Shown here: one piece after another, positions 28,301 to 35,400 of the stretch
How the letters are laid out: the number at the start of each line of letters is the position of its first letter
How positions within the stretch are numbered: position 1 is the stretch's first letter
Source of the DNA: Tachypleus tridentatus
Taxonomy: Eukaryota > Arthropoda > Merostomata > Xiphosura > Limulidae
Direction: 5' to 3'
Length of the DNA: 64,000 nucleotides
NCBI RefSeq assembly: GCF_004210375.1
Contig: NC_134837.1
Coordinates: forward strand, 168,867,310-168,931,309
Position numbers and translations under genes: made by a program
The notes under the pieces: model-generated
Told to the model about the DNA's origin: nothing
What the model saw: the letters and a program-made list of their open reading frames with translations, nothing else
The model's database searches: none

Positions 28301-31300
28301 ATAATTTTCAGAGGATGGGTTTAATGTAAATGGTCTCTACTTAATGATTGAAATAGATTAACTCCTTTAAATTCCTGTATATACTTAGTGTTGTAAATAA
28401 TTATGGAAACAGTGGAGAAAACTGGGTACAAAAGTCAAATGCTATAGGTGACAACACCATTTTATCATGTGAAATAAGCTGCATCAAAGTATGCCCACAT
28501 AATGATCATAGTTTAGATCAGGGGTTCCCAACCTTTTGGCACTCGCGACCCCTTACCTAAAAGTTTGAAACCCATGTGACCCCCTACTTAGGGCTTACTA
28601 TCAGCAGCTTAATTTTTATTTTATTTTCTGTGAAAGAGAGGGAAAGAAATATCTAAAAAAATATTTAAAAATTCTGTAATTATTTATTAGCAAATTAAAT
28701 CACATTGGTCCAACCTGAATTCACAAAAAGAACATATATTTCTTAAAATAATATTAACATAGGTTTGAACAGCTATCCAACCCAGCTAGTGAGATGCCTG
28801 ATGTTGCATTTCAGCAGCAAGCTTTGAAATTCGTGGCCGAGCATTTGTTAGAGCCAGTCTCATGTCATCTTCAACATCCAATCTGTTCTTATTCTTTGTT
28901 TTTATATTGACAAGAGTGGAAAATCCTGCCTCACACAAGTAGGTAGAAGCAAATGGAACAAGGACAGGTAAAGCTATCATGCTGACTTTGGAGTATGACT
29001 GATACATAGCGCACCAGAACTGAGTCACGGATTTCACCTTGAAGAGATCACGAGCTGAAGAGTCGTTCCTTAGATCCAGAAATTCATCTTGGATATCATC
29101 TGGGATGCTGGATACATCAAGTTCAGTACAAAATGGGTTCCTTACCAGGGCCTCCTGTTCCTGTGATAGCTCAGGGAAGTAACGCCGACTTCCTTTTCTA
29201 GAGACTGAAGATGTTCGGCAATCTCATCCTTGAGGAACTGATCCAGTTGGATCTGAGACTCATCCGTCACTCCACAAAGTTTTTCAAACATAGCGATGTT
29301 TCCAAGATTGGTTTTCCGACGCCAGTTCTGCAGTTTGGAAACAAAGGCCCAAAGACTATCTTGAAAAAGGAGAACATGTGTTTCCCTTCCTTGAAGCTTC
29401 AAATGGAGCTTGTTCAGCTGGTCAAAAATGTCGGCTAGGTACGCAACCCTTTTATTACATGCTTCATCTTCGAAGTGAGCTACAAGATCTTTCCTTTCTT
29501 GAGTCTCCAGGAATAGCTTTATTTCATCTTTCATTTTAAAGACACGATTAATAACATTTCCTTTTGACAACCAACGTACTGCTGTGTAGAAGAGAAGGAC
29601 TTCGTGGTCAGCATTCATGTCTTTGCATAGTTCTTTGAATAGGCAAGTGATGAGTGCTTGAGTCTTCACATAATTTATAATTTTGATTACAGATTCAAGC
29701 ACTTCCTGCAGAGAGGCAGGGAGAGTCTTACTGGCGAGAGCATATCGGTGAATCATGCAGTGGACGCCCTTTTCTTGAGGTGCTAGCTTCTTCACTCTCG
29801 ACTGGAATCCTGATTTCGATCCCAGCATAGCCGGTGCCCCATCCGTACAAACCCCACACACGTTTTCCCATTGCAGATCTTCCTCTTGAAAAAAGTTGAA
29901 ACTTTTTCCATGACATCATCAGCTTTTGTTGTGGTTTCAAGTGCACTGCAGCATAAGAATTCGTCTTTGATGTCACCTGAATTAATGTATCTCACGAAGA
30001 CAAGCAACTGAGAACATGAACTTACATCTGTTGACTCGTCAAGCTGAAAGGAGAACAAAGGTGAACCCTTGATTTCAGTCAAAACCTGTTCCTTCACATC
30101 CATAGCCATTTTAGAAATGCGCCTCTGTATAGTATTATTTGACAGGGATACTTGCTGCATCTTCTTTGCACTGGCTTCTCCAAGAATAAGATTTACTGCT
30201 TTCATCATGCAGGGTTGAAGAAGTGTTTCTCCAATCGTGTGAGGCTTTTTTTGTTTAGCAATTTCGAATGCAATCTCATATGAAGCTTCCACTACGGCTG
30301 CACTCTGCTGCTGAAACGACCCACTTCTATCGATTCTTTGGCTTTTAAGACACCGTTCATGCCGTTTGAAGAAATCCAAACCCTTCTTTGCGTGTTCTGG
30401 ATGTTTCGATCTCGAGATGGCGCTTGAGTTTTGATGGTTTCATTGACTCTGCACTCAGGACAGCATGGCACAAAACACACTGTGGTTTCTCGATGCCGTC
30501 GTTGGCGAGCACAGTGGTGAAGCCAATGTTGAGGTAGCATTCTGAGTATCTGTGCCGTTTAGCCATGGATACAACTCACTTCTACTGCTTACTTATCTCC
30601 TCGTTAAAATAAAATAAAAATGTTGAATAATGAACGCTTTGGCAACTGTAGATCTTACACTGACTATTTGTGGGGGGTGCAGGTAGAGTAATGATGGGGT
30701 AAGTATTGGGAGGGAAGGGAGCGTGGCCAGTCACGCGATTCGTCATTCACCAATCAGCAACGGACATGTGACTCACGTGTCAACAGCGAGCACACACACA
30801 CACTTAATCACAGCTAAACAGACACACAAGCATACGTACATGCGCGCGTGCACTCACATACTTGCTACTCACTAGTACACACATACATACAGTTGCAGAC
30901 ACATACACATTCACACAGGCACGCATACATACACCCATAATATCATCTAATGACATTGAACTAACGTAGCACACGTTTTGCTATGCACCAAAAAAAAAAA
31001 AATGTAAGAGCATGAAAATGTAATTGATGAAATAAAATTAATGTTATTCCAAGCTACTTCTAACAAGGTTACGCGACCCCCCTGCCAAGGCTTTTGCGAC
31101 TCCCCTACCAAGGCTTCGCGACCCCCGGGGGTCGCGACCCACCGGTTGGGAACCCCTGGTTTAGATTGTAGTTGGTTGTCTTTATACCAATAAATTACCA
31201 CAACAGTATAAAGATTATATATTAGAGGCATTCATATCATGCCTAGTAGTAGTGAGATGAATTCAATTATGGCTCCCAGGACTGTAATACTTGCATAAGA

Positions 31301-32332
31301 ATTGCATGGAAATTTGCTGGTCAAAATTACATTGTACAAAAAATTACAGAATTAAGATGAAGCTGTATGCAAGACTTTGAAAAGGTTTATGTAAACTGCA
31401 GTATTAATGACAGAATGGGTTGAGGTAGCTACAAAATGGAAACCTTCCACATGCACTGTTAAGTGTTTTAGAATATGTTCTTTATGTGATACATGCTGGT
31501 TGATAATACATTTTGCCAGTGAACTTGCTGTAAATTCAGATGTGGATGTTACGTACCATAAGATACATGTTAGTATAAAGTATTTCAACTGATTTGAAAA
31601 TTGAATACTGCCACAAAACTTTAAAGGAACATTGGACTTACATTTAAATGCTGCCCTTAATAAATGCAGACAGGAAATATTGTTCAAACTTCATAAGGAG
31701 TGGACTATATGATGACCACATTAAAAGTTTGAATACAGGAAGAATGAGAAGTTCCATTCCACTCCATACAACTAAGCAATAAATCTCTTTGTATGTTTTG
31801 AAGGAAGAGTTATCATATTGTAACACATGTTAAACTTTTTTTTTTTACTGTATTCATATATGCAGTCTTAAGTTCTGTAACTATTTTTTTATCATCTGTT
31901 AATATTTCCAAACCTGCTCCTTACCATGTGGGGCTAAACTTCATTTAAATAAATGTATTGTTTTTCATGTTTTAATATAACATTACACTAAACTTCTTTA
32001 GGTTCATTTCAGTGTATGTTTTTTTATGATAATGTGCAAGAATACTTTTCAAATATTCAAATTTAAAAGTACATGGTTACTGTGGATGTAGTTTTGTGTT
32101 GATTAATCATCAAAACAAAATTTTCTTCATATGATTAGATAAAAATTATTATTGACATCAGACATGTTATTAGTGTACTTACTTGGATATAAATAGTTGG
32201 ACCAAAATGTAAATTTCTTTTGTATTAATATTTTGCTGTAATTATTTGTTACAGAAGATTAAAGAACTTGAAGCTATTGACCAGACAAGAATGAAGGAGC
32301 TTGGATATATGTTGTCAAAAGCAAGTTTGTAA
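4213..32332 (+). CDS. UPF0193 (EVG1/C22orf23-like) protein, six-exon gene
   Basis: Coding exons are 4213-4354, 5965-6027, 18641-18832, 21200-21340, 28143-28243 and 32255-32332. They sum to 717 nt (238 residues plus stop) and all GT-AG junctions keep the frame (phases 1,1,1,1,0). The family is known as UPF0193; from memory the human member is about 217 residues, so the length fits. Matching blocks, in order, are [65 protein letters not shown] and [20 protein letters not shown]. The first exon begins at the first ATG after an in-frame TAG at 4204. The protein is highly charged, with no signal peptide or membrane segment, and its C-terminal third is probably helical. Its molecular function is not established. 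The gene spans 28 kb because its introns are loaded with transposons. Identity is confident; the exact N-terminus is less so. Confidence 0.87.
4355..5964 (+). other. UPF0193 intron 1
   Basis: GTGAGG...CTAG intron of 1.6 kb. It contains an A/T-rich core, two diverged direct repeats of GATCACATAG (T/G)TAGATCAGACA type at about 4742-4806, and a complete-looking SINE at 5272-5512. No other exon was recognised. Confidence 0.6.
5272..5512 (+). repeat. tRNA-derived SINE, type A, plus orientation
   Basis: The head keeps A-box-like (CTAGGTGGTTAGG) and B-box-like (GGGTTTGAATCCC) sequences of a tRNA. The body has the type A landmarks (CCCAAGAGT, GGTGATGACTAGCTGCC, CTAAATTTTGGATGG) and a terminal AATTCAAACAACAAA tail. 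It is diverged from the copy at 56229-56499. Confidence 0.8.
5965..6027 (+). CDS. UPF0193 gene, coding exon 2
   Basis: A 63-nt micro-exon between acceptor TGTACTAG and donor AAAG|GTAAGT. It is phase 1 on both sides and encodes [20 protein letters not shown]. It is too short to be found as an open reading frame and was located by homology to the family block and phase matching with exons 1 and 3. Confidence 0.83.
6028..8519 (+). other. UPF0193 intron 2, 5' part without recognised features
   Basis: AT-rich intronic sequence. Open frames here (for example 6197-6388 and 7597-7854) are short, T-rich and without splice-site support or recognisable domains. I see nothing else. Confidence 0.5.
8735..9780 (+). 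pseudogene. Upstream (gag-like) part of the YR retrotransposon
   Basis: Reading frames at 8735-9133 and 9130-9516 are open but in different frames. They have no motif I can name. The block's T/C-rich composition matches the reverse transcriptase part next to it, and it lies where the first ORF of a DIRS-like element would be. The assignment rests on position only. Confidence 0.35.
9740..10350 (+). pseudogene. Reverse transcriptase remnant of the YR retrotransposon
   Basis: The segment before the RT proper ([16 protein letters not shown], near 9745-9800) matches the conserved leader that precedes the RT in DIRS-like elements. Further on, [20 protein letters not shown] (about 10095-10155) corresponds to the thumb-side block 'K..L.P.Q...LG..F' of these RTs. 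Frames shift at least twice. The catalytic YxDD segment is not visible, so this copy is inactive and probably internally deleted. Confidence 0.6.
10350..11250 (+). pseudogene. RNase H / linker remnant of the YR retrotransposon
   Basis: About 10840-10930 encodes [20 protein letters not shown], matching the highly conserved 'P.VDLFATR.N.KLP.FVS' block that follows the RNase H in DIRS-like polyproteins. A second frame continues with [20 protein letters not shown] (near 11040-11100), matching the next 'IAP.WP.Q.WFP.L..L' block. At least one frameshift lies between them. These two adjacent blocks are the strongest evidence for the family call. Confidence 0.68.
11374..12923. mobile_element. piggyBac-like non-autonomous element, copy 1, with TTAA target duplication
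   Basis: The element (11378-12919, 1542 bp) is flanked by TTAA at 11374-11377 and 12920-12923. It begins CCCTTTTGCAG and ends GCAGCAAAAGGT, so the ends are imperfect inverted repeats of the CCCTTT type used by piggyBac-class transposons. It has no coding capacity. A second copy with strong similarity along its whole length is at 23560-25182. It interrupts the YR retrotransposon. Confidence 0.75.
12742..12874. repeat. Internal 59-bp direct duplication in copy 1
   Basis: The segment 12742-12800 (ACAAAAGTTTACC...GTGCAAA) is repeated at 12816-12874 with a 15-bp spacer, a period of 74 bp. Copy 2 of the element has the segment only once (around 25065-25130), so the duplication arose after the two copies separated. 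Confidence 0.8.
12924..13720 (+). pseudogene. Tyrosine recombinase remnant of the YR retrotransposon
   Basis: Directly after the inserted element the frame reads [16 protein letters not shown], the 'S..TI..Y..AL' start of a YR core-binding domain. It then gives [20 protein letters not shown] and a 'LK.LVVVLIL' segment corresponding to the 'DLS.VL..L...PFEPL....L..LT.K..FLLAL' block. Near 13570-13660 a stretch ([17 protein letters not shown]) resembles the C-terminal recombinase block. Frames shift repeatedly, and the catalytic tyrosine cannot be placed. Confidence 0.5.
13721..14885. other. T/C-rich stretch after the recombinase remnant
   Basis: Continues the composition of the retroelement. 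It includes long hydrophobic open frames (14228-14566, 14433-14846) whose apparent membrane character is explained by T-richness of the strand. It may be the non-coding 3' part of the YR element. No domain was recognised. Confidence 0.4.
14886..15252. repeat. Inverted repeat, arms of about 59 bp
   Basis: Arm 1 (14886-14944, AAGTTAACATTTTCT...TTCACC) is the near-perfect reverse complement of arm 2 (15195-15252, GGTGAA...AAAATGTTAACTT). The arms are about 250 bp apart. Its place at the end of the YR retroelement block suggests the terminal inverted repeat or the internal complementary region typical of DIRS-like elements. Confidence 0.75.
15253..18640. other. UPF0193 intron 2, 3' part
   Basis: AT-rich intron sequence with a second T/C-rich block at about 16260-17330 that resembles the retroelement in composition. 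I could not assign any reverse transcriptase or other motif to it. Hydrophobic open frames at 16305-16775 are composition artefacts. No exon was recognised. Confidence 0.45.
18641..18832 (+). CDS. UPF0193 gene, coding exon 3
   Basis: Acceptor TTTATTTTAG and donor CCCTAG|GTAAGT, phase 1 on both sides, 192 nt. Its end carries the family's hallmark [10 protein letters not shown] segment. The middle ([15 protein letters not shown] and a cysteine-containing stretch) is less conserved. Confidence 0.87.
19316..20153 (-). pseudogene. Tc1-like transposase remnant
   Basis: The N-terminal helix-turn-helix is in frame from ATG at 20153 ([20 protein letters not shown], then [12 protein letters not shown]), including a GRSKK-type linker. 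A second frame carries the block with the first catalytic aspartate ([19 protein letters not shown]). A third frame, from about 19570, has IWGVFSSHG and the second aspartate block (QQDNAAIH). Reading stops matching right after ACSP, so the NPIENLW-type block with the last acidic catalytic residue is missing. Two frameshifts and the truncation make it dead. Confidence 0.85.
19316..20448 (-). mobile_element. Tc1-like transposon, truncated at its 3' (left) end
   Basis: The right end is intact. A terminal repeat at 20421-20448 reads, on the minus strand, TACACTGCTGGCCAAAATCT and ends at a TA dinucleotide (20447-20448). A related inner repeat (20238-20262) lies about 190 bp inside, an IR/DR arrangement as in Sleeping Beauty-type Tc1 elements. 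The left side stops abruptly within the transposase at about 19316, with no matching left repeat. It lies in intron 3 of the UPF0193 gene, antisense to it. Confidence 0.8.
20449..21199. other. UPF0193 intron 3, 3' part
   Basis: AT-rich intron between the Tc1-like element and exon 4. I see nothing else in it. Confidence 0.5.
21200..21340 (+). CDS. UPF0193 gene, coding exon 4
   Basis: Acceptor TGTATGCAG and donor GATGAAG|GTAATT, 141 nt, phase 1 on both sides. It encodes [20 protein letters not shown], matching the KEKQRLQNIFATG-type block of the family, then an acidic variable linker. Confidence 0.87.
21341..23559. other. UPF0193 intron 4, 5' part
   Basis: AT-rich sequence with scattered short open frames and poly-T and poly-A runs. 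No exon, SINE or transposon end was recognised before the TTAA element. Confidence 0.5.
23560..25182. mobile_element. piggyBac-like non-autonomous element, copy 2, with TTAA target duplication
   Basis: The element (23564-25178, 1615 bp) is flanked by TTAA at 23560-23563 and 25179-25182. It starts CCCTTTTGTGACAG and ends CTATATAGTGAAAGGG-like, so the terminal inverted repeat core is CCCTTT. It is in the same orientation as copy 1 and aligns over its full length. It has about 60 bp near 24245-24310 that copy 1 lacks. No transposase reading frame is present. Confidence 0.77.
25183..28142. other. UPF0193 intron 4, 3' part
   Basis: About 3 kb of AT-rich intron. The open frame at 27146-27439 has no recognisable domain or splice support. 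Nothing else was identified. Confidence 0.5.
28143..28243 (+). CDS. UPF0193 gene, coding exon 5
   Basis: Acceptor TTGTTAAAAG and donor TCACAG|GTAAGA, 101 nt, phase 1 in and phase 0 out. It encodes the best conserved segment, [20 protein letters not shown], and ends in QISQ. The acceptor has a weak polypyrimidine tract, but phase and homology fix it. Confidence 0.9.
28786..30566 (-). pseudogene. hAT transposase (ZBED5/SCAND3-like), frameshifted
   Basis: The product starts at ATG 30566. A BED zinc finger follows ([10 protein letters not shown]...SKLKRHLE, CxxC then the histidine part), then a frameshift near 30400. The main body starts around 30379, with [40 protein letters not shown] and [15 protein letters not shown]-type blocks. 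A second frameshift near 29870 leads to [19 protein letters not shown] and [16 protein letters not shown] third break near 29140 leads to the hATC dimerisation segment ([20 protein letters not shown]), ending at 28786. Catalytic-core blocks ([14 protein letters not shown]) look intact, but the frame is broken at least three times, so no active protein is expected. Confidence 0.9.
30790..30935. repeat. CA-rich degenerate microsatellite in the hAT 5' region
   Basis: A pure (CA)n stretch at 30790-30802 is followed by about 130 bp of CACACA/CATACA-type sequence inside the transposon, upstream of its transposase. It may be a simple-repeat expansion carried by this element. Confidence 0.6.
31117..31136. 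repeat. 20-bp perfect palindrome at the hAT right end
   Basis: CGCGACCCCCGGGGGTCGCG reads the same on both strands. It is part of a cluster of GCGACCCC-type subterminal motifs in the last 90 bp of the hAT element; related motifs are present at the left end (ACTCGCGACCCC, 28541-28552). Such motifs are plausible transposase binding sites. Confidence 0.85.
31167..32254. other. UPF0193 intron 5, 3' part
   Basis: AT-rich intron between the hAT element and the last exon. Open frames at 31352-31687 and 31407-31592 overlap on opposite strands and have no recognisable content. Confidence 0.45.
32255..32332 (+). CDS. UPF0193 gene, terminal coding exon 6
   Basis: Acceptor TTTGTTACAG, 26 codons including TAA at 32330-32332. 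It encodes [20 protein letters not shown] and a short tail SKASL, completing the family's C-terminal QKLREMEDID-type helix. An AATAAA lies 87 bp downstream. Confidence 0.9.
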   Translation, partial: KIKELEAIDQTRMKELGYMLSKASL

Positions 32333-32418
32333 CAATCAAAATTATTAAGCTACATTTTGGTAGCACAAGATTTCTTTCTTATCCATCTTTGTAATTTTTC
32401 ATATTTATCAGCAGATAA

Positions 32419-32424
32419 AATAAA
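32419..32424 (+). promoter_or_regulatory. Candidate polyadenylation signal of the UPF0193 gene
   Basis: AATAAA 87 bp after the stop codon in an AT-rich stretch, followed by T-rich sequence. It is the first canonical signal after the gene, so a short 3' UTR is likely. Confidence 0.55.
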
Positions 32425-35400
32425 ATGTATTTTAGTATCTTTTGTAAAATAGCTTAATTTATAATTTAGTTTATTAATGGGAATATGTTAAAGCTTGTTC
32501 TAAGCATACTGTTTAAAGCTGTGGTTATGACTTTCCATTTTATTAAAAATATTGTAAACACTGATTTTTTCTAGTATTACACTTTAAAAACTTAAAAATT
32601 TTGTATTTGTAACATGCTAACTATGCAAGATCTAGGTTTGGAGGTGTCAAGTTAATAAATTCTAGAAAGTTAATTAGGTTTATTACTTGTCTGTCAGTGT
32701 TTTCATCTATTTCTTCATCATCATTTATTAGCTTTGTGTGTTATAAAACTAACGACCAAACATTAATATCCTTCATTGCTAACTCCAGTTTCTTTTACAA
32801 TAAACAGATGTTTTGAAATAACAGCAACAAAAATAGTACATAGAAGTATTACATTTAATTTTTTTATAATGTGACATTCAGGGGCGTAGATTTTTTACAC
32901 GTGATGGGGATGATTTTTGCAACCACTTATGAAGACTATTCAATTTGCAAATTGGCAATCTCTGATTACGTGAACATGAAAGCTGTAAACATGCAGTCAC
33001 AGAATAATCTTGTTGCCACGATACTTGCATGTATACTTAGGCCTACTGATTGATACTTATGAACTATCACTTAGATCGAAAAGCTTAAAAGCACGCCTAC
33101 ATTAAAGATGTACATTTTGGCTACTGAGAAAGCCTACATCTAGGCCTAATTATGTAATTCGATTGGTAAGAACACGAGAATCACAAAAACAAACAATTTG
33201 TTGGCCTTTGATGCAATAAAACAATTCAACAGACCAAACTGTAGGGGGGGATGATTGTATGCACCATACCCTCCACCTAAAATGAAGAGGAAATGTTTAC
33301 AACTTCTCTTACAGCTGAGTTAATAGTTGTAGCAAACAAGCCAACTCCTACTTTTGTTTTAAGTGGATGATTAAATAAACTCCTTCCTTCCACTGAACTA
33401 ATCCCACAAGTCCAACCAGCCAGTCTTCTCATTCTTACATACTAACTTAAGCCTAGTATTTGGTCTTTGTGACTTACTTATAACTTCATCCCCACAGTTA
33501 TTTCTGGGCAGTATTCCTCACAAAATTATGTTATGGCCTTTGTTGTTTTGTTTATGCCTTTATCAACCCTTTTTACTTATCAATTAGCATTTCTGGCCTA
33601 CCATTCCCAACATTATTAGTTCCTACATGTACCATAAAAACTGCATCTCTGCAAGCTCCCTTTATTATATCTCCTGTTCTACCTGTTATATATCCTCCAT
33701 CTGTGCCCCTAGAGAGCATAGTCTGATTTGTTTCATCGTGTTTACTCCACAGACTATTCTATCCACATGCCTTATCAAGGAATCACCTGTAACTATAACC
33801 TTCCTATCATCCACATCCTTCTCTCACCCTTTTGTGTTCCTTCCTTCCAAAAGTTCCTTGTCTGCAGAAGCCAAGGGCTGAAATAAACATTGGTTTATTA
33901 TAACTAAATTCACTACTTTCAGCCCTAATAATACTTTTTTAACTTCATGAAATCCTGCTGCTATTTCTCACAGTCTACATTTGAGTTACAATAGCTTCCA
34001 ACCTACAAACTCTACATAAAAGTTGAGTATCTTCATCACCACCTTCCTCAAGAGTACATGTTAGTACTGAGTTCCCACATAAAACTCATTCACTGCACCT
34101 ATTACATCTAACAAACTGTGAATGCTTAACTCCTATACTAGTCTTAATCATTCCATTTATACTTAACAGCTTAAAAATAAAAACTCCATAATAATAACAG
34201 TTTAATAAAACAATGCATTTATCCTATTTTGTAAGTTATTGGTAAATTTGTATATACCTAAGTTGAAAGTACTGTTACATGTATTAAGCCTATTTTAATG
34301 TCCAATCTCTAAGTAAAACAATGACTGTCTTACTTTTCTTTACCAGTCTTACTATAACTATGTGTTATTTACCAAAATTAATATCAATTATAATATTAAT
34401 ATTAAATAATTTTCAGAAATTGACAAGAGCCTAATTTTCCTACATCCTCTCTCTTCCACTGCCTTCTCTATATTTTTTAATTTGTTGTTACACAAGTTTG
34501 ACAAGTTACAGAATTTTTAGGTTAAGTAAGAAAAATAATTAGAAATTTTTATGAGCTTAATAATTAAAGTTTGCTTACTTCAAACTATGCAACTTCATCA
34601 ATTTATTTATCTGCATATAGAGACAGGTACAGGTTCTTGCTGCATTACTTTTTTTTGAGTGACAAACAACTTCCCCAAAACATAGTCCAGTAATAAACCA
34701 ATACAATTAAGAAAGATAAACATATATGAATGATTAATAATTGAAGCTGGGAAATTAATTAAATTGAAAATCTGGTGACAAAAATGCATTCAAAAAAGGA
34801 AAAAGCATTACTCCTTTCACTTCATATTTTCTCAACTTTTCATTCCACTGCACACTAATACATTCACTGCAGATGGTGTTACAGTAGGTAAAGTACAGTT
34901 TCACCAAAAATGTTTTGGTAATCACTTAGATGATTCTATAGGTTAAGAGACAGAATATGAAACTAACATGAAAAGATGTATATTTATTCTTAACATAAAA
35001 TTCACCTTTCCCTTTAATTGACTAATTAAAAGCTTTATAAATTGAAAGACAAATCTGTAATAGAAATGCCATTAAAATTATGCTTTCTTTTGTACATAAA
35101 AGACTTGTAATGTTTACTAAAAATTAGTAAATTCACTGTTATAGCACACATAGTTTCACACTTTAAAGGTAGGTCAAACTGAACTATCTTATATTTGTGT
35201 TTTATGGAGTCTGTTCTATTTGCAATAAATATGCTTTCTGTAAAGATTTATAATAATATCATTTCTTCAAATTAGCATAAGTATATGGCAAAGCTGTGCC
35301 ACTTCATTATAAACATCAAGTATACAGCAACAACAAAAAAAAGGCATTACAAGAAAATTCAAAACTCTATTTTTTTCCATAATATTCCTTGATGTTTGTT

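Larger units (their letters stand above)
28511..31166 (-). mobile_element. Complete hAT transposon with 8-bp target duplication
   Basis: The target duplication GTTTAGAT is exact at 28511-28518 and 31159-31166. The element (28519-31158, 2640 bp) has perfect 15-bp inverted ends CAGGGGTTCCCAACC (28519-28533 and 31144-31158), followed by more diverged GC-rich subterminal repeats. An 8-bp duplication and CAGNG-type ends are diagnostic of hAT. The transposase lies on the minus strand. The flanks are still intact, so the insertion is fairly young, although the coding region is frameshifted. It sits in intron 5 of the UPF0193 gene. Confidence 0.95.

Noticed and set aside
29211-29438. Plus-strand open frame in the hAT
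   Set aside because: It is antisense to the well-supported transposase remnant.
32880-33270. A DNA transposon between GGGGCGTAGA and a G-run
   Set aside because: No terminal inverted repeats or target duplications could be matched; left as unclassified.
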